Positions 7,825 to 16,271 of a stretch of 17,217 nt of DNA are shown one piece after another (the first letter of the stretch is position 1; each line of letters opens with the position of its first letter). The stretch lies in contig USDU01000026.1 in assembly GCA_900553635.1 (NCBI GenBank), positions 1 through 17,217 on the forward strand, in the 5' to 3' direction. A program made the translations under genes and the position numbers. The notes under the pieces are model-generated. The model searched no databases. It was not told the DNA's origin and was given only the letters and a program-made list of their open reading frames with translations. The stretch comes from an uncultured Lachnospiraceae bacterium. Its GTDB lineage: Bacteria; Bacillota_A; Clostridia; Lachnospirales; Lachnospiraceae.

Positions 7825-9303
7825 ATGGGAAAAATCATGCGGCTTGGCGGGCGCGGACTGCGGTATATAAAGCAGTACGGGCTCTCCCGGCTTTATCGGA
7901 AGATTATGGAGCGAAAGCGGCGGAACGCAGCCGAGGCCGGTTACAATGACTGGCTTCAGAAACAGCTTCCGGATGCGGAGGAGGTCGCGCGCCAGCGGGA
8001 AAAGAAGTTTGCGTATGAGCCGTGCATCAGCATTCTGGTTCCGGCTTATGAGACGCCGGAGAACTTTCTGCGGCAGATGATCGACTCCGTACTGGACCAG
8101 AGCTATGGAAATCTGGAGCTGTGTATTGCCGATGGCAGTCCTTCCGATAAGGTCGAACAGACAGTAAAAGAATATGAAAAGAAGAATTCCCGGATAAAAT
8201 ATCGGCATCTGACTGAAAATCTGGGGATTTCTGACAATACCAACGCGGCGCTTGCCTTGGCGACCGGCGATTATGTGGGCCTTTTGGATCATGACGATCT
8301 GCTGCTTCCGGGGGCTCTTTTTGAGATCGTAGAGGCACTCAACGAGAGCGGCGGCGCAGACGCGGTTTATACGGACGAGGATAAGGTCAATATGGAACTG
8401 ACCCGTCATTTTCAGCCCCATTTCAAGCCGGACTTTAATCAGGAATATCTGCGAAGCAATAATTATATCTGTCACTTTTTCGTGGTACGGCGCTCCATTG
8501 CCCTGAAGGTGGGCGGCTTTCGGGAGGAGTTCGACGGAGCCCAGGATCATGACTTTATCTTCCGCTGTACAGAAGAAGCGGAGCAGGTATTGCATGTGGC
8601 GAAGGTGCTGTATTCCTGGCGCAGCCACGAGGCATCCACGGCCACGAACCCCGAGAGCAAGCTTTATGCTTATGAAGCGGGAAAGCGGGCGGTGTCGGCC
8701 CATCTTGCCCGGACCGGACGCATGGGAACCCCGCAAAATACGGATAATTACGGCTTTTACCGGGTCTGCTATCCGGGCGTTCCATCTATCTTAAAGAATT
8801 CTTTCGAAAAATTTGATGGACAAACAGGTGTAAACGTTGTATATTATGGTAAGGTATGTAATATTTCCGTAACAATTAACCCGGAAGATCGTTATGTGCT
8901 TTTTATGCATGTTCGGAATCAGAGACAGAAGCATACGCGGGTAAACGCGCAGTTTTATGAGGCGCTGAAAGCCTGTTGTGACCGTCCCGATACGGGGCTG
9001 GCCTGCGCGCGGGTGTACGACGCGCGGAAGCGACTGGCAGGCGATATCCGGATGCGCGGTGTGAAGGATCCCTTTTCCGATGGAATGAAGGGTCTGAAAT
9101 ACGGATATACCGGATACAATCACCGGGCGGTGCTGCAGCAGGAGCTGGAGCAGCCGACGGACTGCTTTATGGTGCGGGCGGATATCTTAAAGACCTGTGT
9201 GCCGGAGGGCGGAGAAGTGTCTGTGGAGACGCTGGCGGCGAAGCTTACAGAATCCGGTTACCATATCTACTATGAACCCTGGGCGGTGTTGTATGAAGGC
9301 TGA
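7825..9303 (+). CDS. GT2 glycosyltransferase with a degenerate second GT2 half
   Basis: The 492-residue protein belongs to the family of long GT2 enzymes that often carry two catalytic domains (WsaE/RgpF-neighbourhood type). A basic N-terminal segment (1-65) precedes an intact GT-A domain: ISILVPAY at 68-75, LCIADGS, LLDHDD at 153-158 with the metal-binding Asp residues, VYTDEDK, AQDHDF at 239-244 and an SWRSHEAST segment. The second half (about 320-492) looks like a GT2 domain that has lost its nucleotide-binding beginning; the position of the DxD motif reads YVLFMHVRNQ (357-366), without acidic residues. One sugar transfer activity is therefore likely. It starts 2 bases after the DUF4956 gene and its end overlaps the next GT gene by 11 bases. 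The donor sugar is unknown. Codons 323-352 are markedly AT-rich. Confidence 0.86.
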   Translation: MGKIMRLGGRGLRYIKQYGLSRLYRKIMERKRRNAAEAGYNDWLQKQLPDAEEVARQREKKFAYEPCISILVPAYETPENFLRQMIDSVLDQSYGNLELCIADGSPSDKVEQTVKEYEKKNSRIKYRHLTENLGISDNTNAALALATGDYVGLLDHDDLLLPGALFEIVEALNESGGADAVYTDEDKVNMELTRHFQPHFKPDFNQEYLRSNNYICHFFVVRRSIALKVGGFREEFDGAQDHDFIFRCTEEAEQVLHVAKVLYSWRSHEASTATNPESKLYAYEAGKRAVSAHLARTGRMGTPQNTDNYGFYRVCYPGVPSILKNSFEKFDGQTGVNVVYYGKVCNISVTINPEDRYVLFMHVRNQRQKHTRVNAQFYEALKACCDRPDTGLACARVYDARKRLAGDIRMRGVKDPFSDGMKGLKYGYTGYNHRAVLQQELEQPTDCFMVRADILKTCVPEGGEVSVETLAAKLTESGYHIYYEPWAVLYEG

Positions 9304-10255
9304 CAGTCAGGTATCCATTGTGATACCCAATTACAATGGAATGGCTTTTATGGAAGCCTGCATGCAGGCGGTACTCCGGGACGCGCCGAAAGCGGAGCTT
9401 ATCGTGGTGGACAATGCGTCAAAGGACGGAAGCCTCGAATATACCAGAGAGCATTTCCCGGAAGCGCGTGTGCTGGCCATGGATCAGAACTATGGGTTTG
9501 CCCGGGCAGTCAATGAAGGCATCCGGGCGGCGACGCGGCCCTACGTGATTCTTTTGAACAATGATACCGAGGTGGAGCCGGGCTTTACGGACGCGTTGGT
9601 GGGGGCTCTGGAAGCAGATGTGAGGGCATTTTCAGCCCAGGCCAAGCTGATTCAGCTTCAGGATCCGTTGAAGCTGGACGACGCGGGCAATTTTTACTGC
9701 GCCCTCGGCTGGGCCTTTGCGAGAGGAAAAGATAGGCCTTCCGCAGATTATGAAGAACAGGACGAAGTATTCGCGGCCTGTGCGGGAGCGGCGGTCTACC
9801 GGAAAGCGCTTTTTGAAGAAATCGGGTATTTTGACGAAGCTCATTTCGCCTATCTGGAGGATATCGACATCGGCTGGAGAGCGCGTATCTTCGGATACCG
9901 GAATCTCTACGTACCAAAGGCCAGGGTATTGCACGCCGGAAGCGGAACCAGCGGTTCCCGTTATAATGAATTTAAGGTGACATTAAGTTCACGGAATAAT
10001 ATATGGATTATCTATAAGAATATGCCCCTGCTTCAGCTGGTGCTGAATCTGCCGTTTTTGCTGGTGGGATTTGGGGCAAAGCAGTTGTTTTTCTGTAAGA
10101 AGAAGCTGGGCGGCACTTACGCCCGGGGGATTCTTAAGGGAATCCGTACCTGCGACCGGGAGAAAAAGGTCCGCTTTATGTGGAAGCATTTCCCGGCGTA
10201 TGCCAGACTCCAGTGGGAGCTCTGGCGGAATATAGCGAGAAAAATAATCGTTTAG
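9293..10255 (+). CDS. GT2 glycosyltransferase, WbbL/rhamnosyltransferase-like
   Basis: The 320-residue product is a GT-A enzyme of the COG1216 group: VSIVIPNYNG at 7-16, VVDNAS at 38-43, NYGFARAVNEG, LLNNDTE at 87-93 holding the metal-binding Asp, an AACAGAAVYRK segment, and YLEDIDIGWR at 187-196, which usually contains the catalytic base. A hydrophobic stretch near 245-262 and a basic tail suggest membrane association. Such enzymes add rhamnose or a similar sugar to a lipid-linked polysaccharide precursor on the cytosolic side; the actual donor cannot be read from sequence. The frame is open to 9197, but the ATG at 9293, just before the VSIVIPNYNG strand, fits the family. It lies inside the end of the upstream gene (11-base overlap) with only a weak GGGCGG-like ribosome site, so translational coupling is likely. 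An alternative Met at 9272 adds seven residues. Confidence 0.85.
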   Translation: MKADSQVSIVIPNYNGMAFMEACMQAVLRDAPKAELIVVDNASKDGSLEYTREHFPEARVLAMDQNYGFARAVNEGIRAATRPYVILLNNDTEVEPGFTDALVGALEADVRAFSAQAKLIQLQDPLKLDDAGNFYCALGWAFARGKDRPSADYEEQDEVFAACAGAAVYRKALFEEIGYFDEAHFAYLEDIDIGWRARIFGYRNLYVPKARVLHAGSGTSGSRYNEFKVTLSSRNNIWIIYKNMPLLQLVLNLPFLLVGFGAKQLFFCKKKLGGTYARGILKGIRTCDREKKVRFMWKHFPAYARLQWELWRNIARKIIV

Positions 10256-10302
10256 TACAGGCTGAAGCACTTGCTGCTGAAGCCGAATGTGGGTGAGAAG
10301 TA

Positions 10303-11712
10303 GTGATAAAGGATAATCAGCAGCATTTTAACCGGCTTCACGTGCTGGTGGATGCGCTGGTGGTCGCGGCAGCCTATCTGCTGGCGTGGACTATCCAGTT
10401 TAAATTACTGAATCATATATCCGGTTTTGTATTCCAGGATTATATGCTGATTCTGATTCCGCTGGTGCCGGGATATCTGGCGCTTTACGCGGCTTTTGGC
10501 ATGTATACCACCAAGAGCGTCCGGAGAAAGCGCGTGGAACTGGAGAAGATCGTGCAGGCCAATACCATAGGTCTGGGTCTCTTTATGATGGCCATGTTTT
10601 TCCTGCGCTGGAATACGGAGTTCACGAATAACTACTCCCGGCGGATGCTGGTGTATTTCTATATCATCAATATCGTGCTGGAGGCTATGGCCCGCAATGC
10701 CATCCGTCTGGCCCTGCATCAGCTCCGGAAAAAGGGCTTCAACCAGAAGCACATGATTCTGGTGGGCTACAGCCGCGCGGCGGAGGAGTATATTGACCGC
10801 ATCAAGGGCAATCCGGAATGGGGCTATGAGATCATGGGGATTCTGGATGACAATGTGGAACAGGGCATGAAGTATCGGGGCGTGGAGGTGTTTGGCCGCA
10901 CTGAGGAGATCGAAGAAGTTCTGGAGAAGGCCAAGCCGGATGAGATTGCCATTACCCTGGGCTTAAGCGAGTATTCCAAGCTGGAGCATATTGTGGCGGT
11001 CTGTGAGAAATCCGGCGTGCATACAAAGTTCATTCCGGATTACAATAATATCATCCCGACCCGTCCGTACACGGAGGATTTGATGGGGCTTCCGGTGGTC
11101 AATATCCGCCATGTGCCTCTGACCAATACATTCAATGCATTTGTAAAGCGAACGGTGGATCTGGTGGGGGCAGTCTGTGCCATCATCATCTTTTCGCCGA
11201 TTATGCTGGTGACAGCCATCGCCATCAAGCTGACCTCTCCGGGACCTCTGATCTATGCCCAGGAGCGTGTGGGACTTCATAACCGGAACTTCAAGATGTA
11301 CAAGTTCCGCTCCATGGACGTCCAGTCGCCCAAGAAGGAACGGGGAGCCTGGACCGTGCCGAACGATCCCCGTGTCACAAAGGTGGGAAAGATTATCCGC
11401 AAGACCAGCATAGACGAGCTGCCGCAGCTCTTTAATATCTTAAAAGGGGACATGAGTCTGGTGGGACCCCGTCCGGAGCGCCCGTTTTTTGTGGAGAAGT
11501 TCCGGGAGGAGATTCCCCGTTATATGATTAAACACCAGGTGCGTCCGGGTATGACCGGCTGGGCCCAGATTAATGGGTACCGGGGCAATACCTCGATCCG
11601 CAAGCGTATCGAATATGATCTCTACTATATTGAGAACTGGACGCTGGGGTTTGATATAAAAATCTTATTTCTGACGATTTTCAAGGGCTTCGTCAACAAG
11701 AATGCCTATTAA
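10303..11712 (+). CDS. Polyprenyl-phosphate sugar-1-phosphate transferase (exopolysaccharide priming enzyme, WcaJ/WbaP type)
   Basis: This 469-residue enzyme should attach the first sugar-1-phosphate to undecaprenyl phosphate and so begin a glycopolymer repeat. It has the standard layout: four N-terminal helices (about 12-32, 46-66, 85-101, 115-132), a central Rossmann-like CoA-binding-type domain (about 140-255, starting [14 protein letters not shown]), a fifth reentrant or membrane helix (about 283-305), and a C-terminal bacterial sugar transferase domain. The catalytic Asp-Glu pair is D371-E372 in SIDELPQL, and the GPRPE motif is at 388-392; KFRSM and [14 protein letters not shown] are also present. 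The start is GTG, the only usable one after an in-frame stop at 10294-10296, with a modest GGTGAG upstream. The sugar (glucose, galactose or an acetamido sugar) cannot be decided. A 47-base gap separates it from the preceding glycosyltransferase. Confidence 0.92.
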   Translation: MIKDNQQHFNRLHVLVDALVVAAAYLLAWTIQFKLLNHISGFVFQDYMLILIPLVPGYLALYAAFGMYTTKSVRRKRVELEKIVQANTIGLGLFMMAMFFLRWNTEFTNNYSRRMLVYFYIINIVLEAMARNAIRLALHQLRKKGFNQKHMILVGYSRAAEEYIDRIKGNPEWGYEIMGILDDNVEQGMKYRGVEVFGRTEEIEEVLEKAKPDEIAITLGLSEYSKLEHIVAVCEKSGVHTKFIPDYNNIIPTRPYTEDLMGLPVVNIRHVPLTNTFNAFVKRTVDLVGAVCAIIIFSPIMLVTAIAIKLTSPGPLIYAQERVGLHNRNFKMYKFRSMDVQSPKKERGAWTVPNDPRVTKVGKIIRKTSIDELPQLFNILKGDMSLVGPRPERPFFVEKFREEIPRYMIKHQVRPGMTGWAQINGYRGNTSIRKRIEYDLYYIENWTLGFDIKILFLTIFKGFVNKNAY

Positions 11713-11744
11713 GGTGTCAGAACACAGGAAAGGATTTTACACGT

Positions 11745-12965
11745 ATGGCAGATACAAGAGGCAGAAACGCGAGGGGACGGGACGAGGAACACAGCACACG
11801 TCGAAACAGCAGCAGTCGCAACACCCGCAGTAATGCACATGCGCACAGCTCCCACAGTAAGGGCAGAACCGCCCATACACCGGAAGAAAAGCGCAGAATG
11901 GCAAAGAGACATAAAAAGGCGAAGCGCAAAAAGCGCATGATCGGAATCCTTGTTCTGGAGGTATTTCTGATCCTGATTCTCGGCGTCGGCGTCTGGGGCT
12001 TAGGGAAGCTTGACAAGCTCCAGAGTGAGAACATCGGTGACGTGGTCGTCAATGAAGATATGGACGAGGATACAGCCAAGCTCCTGAAGGGCTATACGAA
12101 TGTTGCCCTGTTTGGTATTGATACCCGAAAGATTGGCGAGCTGGGCGCAGGCAACCGAAGCGACACCATGATCATCGCCAGCATCAACAACGAGACCAAA
12201 GAGGTAAAGCTCATGTCCGTATACCGTGATACCTATCTGAACCGGGCGGATGATACCTATGGCAAATGTAACGCGGCCTACAAGAGCGGCGGTCCCAAGC
12301 AGGCTATGGAAATGCTGAACACCAACCTGGATCTGAATATCCAGTATTATGTCAGCATAGACTTTGTGGCCCTGATCAAGACCATCGACGCCCTGGGCGG
12401 CATTGACATCGATGTACAGGACGATGAGTGGGAGTATGTCAACGCCTATATGTACGAAACGACTGAGATTTCCGAGGATTATCTGGATCACTACAGCCCG
12501 TTCCTGGAAGGACCGGGACTGCAGACTCTGGACGGCCTGCAGGCGACGGCTTACTGCCGCATCCGCTATACAGCAGGAAGTGATTTCAAGCGTACGGAAC
12601 GTCAGAGAATGGTTATCAGTAAGATTGTCGAGAAGGCAAAGAGCGCAGGACTGGGTACGATTAACAAGATTGTGGACGAGGTATTCCCGCTGGTATCCAC
12701 GAATATCCCGAAGACGACCATGATCGGAATGGCGGCCAATATGATGTCCTACGAGCTGGGCGAGAGCGGAGGCTTCCCGACCTATATCGAGAATAAGAAG
12801 ATCAATAAGCAGGATATGGTCGTGCCTGCAGATCTGGAGCTGAATGTAATGGAGCTTCACAAGTTCCTGTTTGGAGAGGAAGATTATTATCCGTCACCGA
12901 CAGTCTTGAAGATCAATGAGAAGATTATCTCTGACACAGGCGTAACGGCGAAATCGACGGAATAA
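11745..12965 (+). CDS. LCP (LytR-CpsA-Psr) family wall glycopolymer ligase
   Basis: LCP enzymes transfer lipid-linked glycopolymers onto peptidoglycan outside the membrane. This 406-residue member has a long cytosolic N-terminal tail (1-64) rich in Arg, Lys, Ser and His, one membrane helix (about 65-87), and the extracellular LCP domain. Conserved points are ALFGIDTR at 121-128, RSDTMII at 138-144, SVYRDTYL at 158-165, GKCNAAY at 173-179, the YYVSIDF segment, CRIRY at 271-275 and DFKRTERQR at 280-288, which provide the Arg and Asp residues that bind the pyrophosphate and metal. As the last gene before a terminator in an operon with a priming sugar transferase and glycosyltransferases, it is the likely attachment enzyme for the polymer made here. 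GGAAAGG at 11727-11733 precedes the ATG. Regulatory roles once given to LytR-type proteins are not implied. Confidence 0.93.
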   Translation: MADTRGRNARGRDEEHSTRRNSSSRNTRSNAHAHSSHSKGRTAHTPEEKRRMAKRHKKAKRKKRMIGILVLEVFLILILGVGVWGLGKLDKLQSENIGDVVVNEDMDEDTAKLLKGYTNVALFGIDTRKIGELGAGNRSDTMIIASINNETKEVKLMSVYRDTYLNRADDTYGKCNAAYKSGGPKQAMEMLNTNLDLNIQYYVSIDFVALIKTIDALGGIDIDVQDDEWEYVNAYMYETTEISEDYLDHYSPFLEGPGLQTLDGLQATAYCRIRYTAGSDFKRTERQRMVISKIVEKAKSAGLGTINKIVDEVFPLVSTNIPKTTMIGMAANMMSYELGESGGFPTYIENKKINKQDMVVPADLELNVMELHKFLFGEEDYYPSPTVLKINEKIISDTGVTAKSTE

Positions 12966-12976
12966 TTACACGGAAT

Positions 12977-13013
12977 AAAAATGGACGGGGAGAGTAGGCC
13001 TCGTCCATTTTTT
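12977..13013 (+). terminator. Intrinsic terminator after the LCP gene
   Basis: Bases 12981-12990 pair with 12999-13008 to give a 10-bp GC-rich stem containing one G-U pair, around an 8-base loop (12991-12998). Six T residues (13008-13013) follow, and five A residues (12977-12981) precede, so the stem can extend by A-T pairs. It should end the surface-polymer operon. Only 14 bases lie between the T run and the next start codon. Confidence 0.85.
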
Positions 13014-13027
13014 CAGAGAGGGAAAGT

Positions 13028-13960
13028 ATGAAAAAAGAAGCGAGTATCGACGCGGTTATCCCGGCTTACCGTCCGGGGGCAGAGTTCCGGGAGCTTCTGA
13101 AGCGGCTGATGGCGCAGAGCCGCCCGCTGCGGCGGATTATCATTATGAATACACGTACGGAGGTAGATATGCGAACCATGGCGGAAGATATTCCGGGGGC
13201 AGAGATTCACGAGCTGAACAAAAGTGAATTTGACCACGGCGGCACCCGGGACGCGGGCGCGCGCCTGTCTGATGCGGATTACCTGCTCTTTCTGACCCAG
13301 GACGCCCTTCCGGCGGACGAATATCTGGTGGAGCGTCTGGCGGCAGCTTTTACGGAACCGCAGATTAAGGCGGCATACGCGAGGCAGCTGGCCAGGCCGG
13401 ATTGCCGGGAGCTGGAACGCTATACACGGATCTTTAACTATCCGGAGGAGTCTCGGGTTAAAACGGCGGCGGATCTGGACACACTTGGCATCAAGACCTT
13501 TTTTTGTTCCAATGTGTGCGCCATGTACGAACGGGAAACTTATGTAAACCGGGGAGGCTTTATCAGAAAAACCATTTTCAACGAGGATATGATTTATGCG
13601 GGCGGGCTTATTAAGGCCGGTTACGCCATCGCCTACGCGGCGGACGCCCGGGTCATCCATTCCCACAATTACAGCGGGCTCGAACAGTTCCACCGGAACT
13701 TTGATCTGGCCGTATCCCAGGCCGAGCATCCGGAGATCTTCGGCGGCGTGGCGTCGGAGGGCGAGGGCATCCGGCTGGTGAAGAAGACGGCGGCCCATTG
13801 CCTGCGGATCAGGAAACCCTGGCTCATCGTGACGCTGGTGTGGCAGAGCGGCTGGAAGTTCCTGGGTTACAGGATGGGTAAGAGTTATCGGAAGCTGCCC
13901 CGGTGGCTGGTGCTTCGCTGTACCATGAACCGGGCTTACTGGAACGGATACCGGAGATAA
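13028..13960 (+). CDS. GT2 glycosyltransferase, rhamnosyltransferase-like
   Basis: The 310-residue protein has a GT-A nucleotide-binding start (IDAVIPAYRPG), the FDHGGTRD motif at 68-75 and FLTQDALP at 88-95, where D92 takes the DxD-like position. The DHGGTR and TQDA pair is typical of rhamnosyltransferases of the RfbF/RfbG kind that build rhamnose-containing surface glycans. The SNVCAMYERETYVNRGGF and NEDMIYAGGLIKAGY segments match the acceptor-binding part. The ribosome site AGAGAGGG at 13015-13022 supports the ATG. It directly follows a terminator and precedes hflX by 13 bases, so it is not clearly part of the upstream operon although its likely role is the same. The donor sugar is inferred from motif similarity only; no dTDP-rhamnose synthesis gene is in the window. 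Confidence 0.84.
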   Translation: MKKEASIDAVIPAYRPGAEFRELLKRLMAQSRPLRRIIIMNTRTEVDMRTMAEDIPGAEIHELNKSEFDHGGTRDAGARLSDADYLLFLTQDALPADEYLVERLAAAFTEPQIKAAYARQLARPDCRELERYTRIFNYPEESRVKTAADLDTLGIKTFFCSNVCAMYERETYVNRGGFIRKTIFNEDMIYAGGLIKAGYAIAYAADARVIHSHNYSGLEQFHRNFDLAVSQAEHPEIFGGVASEGEGIRLVKKTAAHCLRIRKPWLIVTLVWQSGWKFLGYRMGKSYRKLPRWLVLRCTMNRAYWNGYRR

Positions 13961-13961
13961 C

Positions 13962-13966
13962 GGAGG
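13962..13966 (+). promoter_or_regulatory. Ribosome binding site for the TTG start of hflX
   Basis: GGAGG sits 7 bases before the TTG at 13974 and overlaps the end region of the upstream glycosyltransferase gene. No ATG or GTG start lies between it and the beginning of HflX homology, so the TTG is the probable start. Confidence 0.75.
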
Positions 13967-13973
13967 ATAAATT

Positions 13974-15209
13974 TTGGCAGAGTTATATGAAAATAAAGAG
14001 GCAGCCCGGGAGCGCGTCATCCTTGTCGGTGTCTGCACCCGGGAAAATGAAAATGTGGAGGAGTCCCTGGACGAGCTTAAGGAACTGGCCGACACCGCAG
14101 GGGCGGAGGCCGTAGGCCGGGTCATCCAGAACCGGGAGAGTATGCATCCGGGCACCTATATCGGCAGCGGTAAGATCGACGAGGTAAGGGAGCTGGCGGC
14201 AGAACTTCAGGCCGACGGCGTCATCTGCGACGACGAGCTGACTCCGGCCCAGCTAAGGGGACTGGAGCAGGAACTGGATTTGAAGGTGATGGACCGGACC
14301 CTGGTGATTCTGGACATCTTCGCACAGCACGCTACCACCAGCGAGGGAAAACTGCAGGTGGAGCTGGCCCAGCTGCGTTATCGTCTGGCAAGGCTTACCG
14401 GAAAGGGTATCGCCATGTCAAGACTGGGCGGCGGTATCGGCACCAGAGGTCCCGGCGAGAAGAAGCTGGAGACGGACCGACGGCTGATTAAGAGCCGCAT
14501 TGCGAGACTGAACCGGGAACTGAAGGAGATGCAGATTCACCGGGATACGGCGAGAAAGAAGCGCCTGAACGAGAGTGTGCCGGTGGCGGCCATCGTAGGC
14601 TACACCAACGCGGGCAAGTCTACCCTGTTGAACGCCCTGACCGGAGCCGGTATCCTGGCGGAAAATAAGCTGTTCGCCACATTGGATCCCACCACCCGCC
14701 GGATGGAGCTGCCAAGCGGCCAGGAGATTCTGCTGACGGATACGGTCGGCTTTATCCGGAAGCTTCCCCACCATCTGGTGGAGGCCTTCAAGAGTACGTT
14801 GGAGGAGGCCCGCTACGCCGATTACATTCTTCACGTAGTGGACAGTGTGAGTCCGCAGATGGACGCCCAGATGGAGGCAGTCTACGAGACTCTGGATCGT
14901 CTGGGTATCGCGGGCAGGCCGGTCATCACCCTGTTTAACAAGCGGGATCTGGCGGCGGGCAGCGAGCTTCCGAAGGATCCGAACGCGGTGCGCGCCATCG
15001 GCATTTCCGCCGGAACCGGCGCGGGACTTAAGGAGCTGCAGGAAGTGCTGGAAGAGCAGCTTCGTAACAGCCGGGTACAGGTAGAGAAGCTGTTTCCCTA
15101 CGCCCAGGCAGGGGATATCCAGCGGATTCGAAGGTACGGACAGGTGCTGGAAGAGGAATATCGGGAGGACGGTATCTATATCAAGGCCTGGATGCCGCGG
15201 AATTATTAG
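13974..15209 (+). CDS. hflX: Ribosome-associated GTPase HflX
   Basis: HflX binds the 50S subunit and can split stalled or hibernating ribosomes under stress, using GTP. This 411-residue protein has normal family length and layout: an N-terminal HflX domain (1-about 160) with the NRESMHPGTYIGSGK and HATTSEGKLQVELAQL segments, the glycine-rich linker SRLGGGIGTRGPGEKKLETD, a helical region, and a G domain with GYTNAGKST at 209-217 (P-loop), DTVGFI at 256-261 (G3) and NKRD at 322-325 (G4), then SAGTG as G5. The linker reads GEKKLE where many HflX proteins have GETQLE. The start codon is TTG. The gene is not functionally tied to its surface-polysaccharide or pyrimidine neighbours. No convincing terminator was seen after it. 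Confidence 0.96.
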   Translation: MAELYENKEAARERVILVGVCTRENENVEESLDELKELADTAGAEAVGRVIQNRESMHPGTYIGSGKIDEVRELAAELQADGVICDDELTPAQLRGLEQELDLKVMDRTLVILDIFAQHATTSEGKLQVELAQLRYRLARLTGKGIAMSRLGGGIGTRGPGEKKLETDRRLIKSRIARLNRELKEMQIHRDTARKKRLNESVPVAAIVGYTNAGKSTLLNALTGAGILAENKLFATLDPTTRRMELPSGQEILLTDTVGFIRKLPHHLVEAFKSTLEEARYADYILHVVDSVSPQMDAQMEAVYETLDRLGIAGRPVITLFNKRDLAAGSELPKDPNAVRAIGISAGTGAGLKELQEVLEEQLRNSRVQVEKLFPYAQAGDIQRIRRYGQVLEEEYREDGIYIKAWMPRNY

Positions 15210-15231
15210 GTGGCGCAGAGGATCCTTACAG

Positions 15232-15260
15232 TTGCATTCTATAAAAAAATACTATATAAT
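15232..15260 (+). promoter_or_regulatory. Sigma-A-type promoter for the pyr operon
   Basis: TTGCAT at 15232-15237 and a perfect TATAAT at 15255-15260 are separated by 17 bases. Transcription would begin near 15267, giving a leader of about 65 bases before pyrF. The leader holds a small hairpin (15274-15278 with 15286-15290, 7-base loop) but no T run, so no attenuator is visible. I saw no match to the PyrR-binding loop consensus. Confidence 0.75.
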
Positions 15261-15332
15261 TTCTTAAACGGACCTGCGGGAGAAGCGCAGAGACCAGAAA
15301 CCATAACTTTATAAAACGAAGGAGAACGTAAA

Positions 15333-16262
15333 ATGATTGATAAGCTGATTGCAAAGATTCAGAAGACCGGAGCCCCCATCGTGGTAGGACTGGATCCGAT
15401 GCTGAACTACATTCCGGAGCACATCCAGAAGAAGGCGTTCGCGGAGTACGGCGAGACCCTGGAGGGAGCAGCAGAGGCCATCTGGCAGTTCAACAAGGAG
15501 ATCGTGGACAAGACCTACGACCTGATTCCGGCGGTAAAGCCTCAGATCGCCATGTATGAGCAGTTCGGTATCGAGGGCTTGAAGGCATATAAGAAGACCA
15601 TCGATTACTGCAAATCCAAAGACCTGGTAGTCATCGGCGATATCAAGCGCGGCGACATTGGTTCCACTTCTGCCGCATATGCGGTGGGCCATCTGGGCAA
15701 GGTACAGGTGGGCAGCAAATGTTACGTTCCCTTCGACGAGGATTTCGCCACTGTAAACCCGTACCTGGGCAGTGACGGCGTAAAGCCTTTCATCGAGGTA
15801 TGCAAAGAGGAAAATAAGGGTCTGTTTATCCTGGTAAAAACCTCCAATCCGTCCAGCGGCGAGTTCCAGGATCAGCTGGTAAATGGCCGTCCGCTCTATG
15901 AGCTGGTTGGCGAGAAGGTAGCCCAGTGGGGTGAAGAGCATGTAGGCCAGTCCGGCTACAGCTACATCGGCGCGGTAGTCGGAGCTACCTATCCGGAAAT
16001 GGGCGCGACCCTTCGTAAGCTTATGCCGAAGACCTTCATTCTGGTGCCGGGTTACGGTGCCCAGGGCGGCAAGGGCAAGGATCTGGTGAACTTCTTTAAT
16101 GAGGACGGACTGGGCGCTATCGTGAACTCCTCCAGAGGCATCATTGCCGCATACAAGCAGGAGAAGTACGCAAAATTCGGCGCGGAAAACTTCGGCGACG
16201 CTTCCCGCGCGGCGGTGGAAGACATGGTAGCCGACATCAGCGGCGCACTGAACGCACGATAG
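15333..16262 (+). CDS. pyrF: Orotidine 5'-phosphate decarboxylase, class 2
   Basis: PyrF converts orotidine monophosphate to UMP, the last step of de novo pyrimidine synthesis, in the cytosol. The 309-residue length and sequence fit the class 2 form rather than the shorter B. subtilis type. The TIM-barrel landmarks are IVVGLDPML near 16-24, the AVKPQIAMYEQFG segment, the catalytic DIKRGDIG at 103-110 with K105 and the flanking D103 and D108, LVKTSNPSS, and the phosphate-binding LVPGYGAQGG and VNSSRGI segments. AAGGAG at 15319-15324 supports the ATG. It heads a pyrF-pyrK-pyrD order behind its own promoter, with pyrK following after 9 bases. Confidence 0.97.
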   Translation: MIDKLIAKIQKTGAPIVVGLDPMLNYIPEHIQKKAFAEYGETLEGAAEAIWQFNKEIVDKTYDLIPAVKPQIAMYEQFGIEGLKAYKKTIDYCKSKDLVVIGDIKRGDIGSTSAAYAVGHLGKVQVGSKCYVPFDEDFATVNPYLGSDGVKPFIEVCKEENKGLFILVKTSNPSSGEFQDQLVNGRPLYELVGEKVAQWGEEHVGQSGYSYIGAVVGATYPEMGATLRKLMPKTFILVPGYGAQGGKGKDLVNFFNEDGLGAIVNSSRGIIAAYKQEKYAKFGAENFGDASRAAVEDMVADISGALNAR

Positions 16263-16271
16263 GAGAAGGCT

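Noticed and set aside
7175..8736. Long antisense open frames opposite DUF4956 and the first glycosyltransferase
   Set aside because: They are shadows of well-supported sense genes, with His/Gln-rich low-complexity products and no recognisable domain.
10256..10302. Repeated GCTGAAGC in the gap before the sugar transferase gene
   Set aside because: Two 8-base copies 15 bases apart are within chance expectation and form no regulatory structure that I can recognise.
12954..12982. Possible promoter (TCGACG and TAAAAA) just before the terminator stem
   Set aside because: Both boxes match at only 4 of 6 positions; too weak to list as a feature.
13013..14155. Antisense frame of 380 codons
   Set aside because: It spans the terminator, a glycosyltransferase and the start of hflX on the other strand; the product resembles no family and the sense genes are certain.
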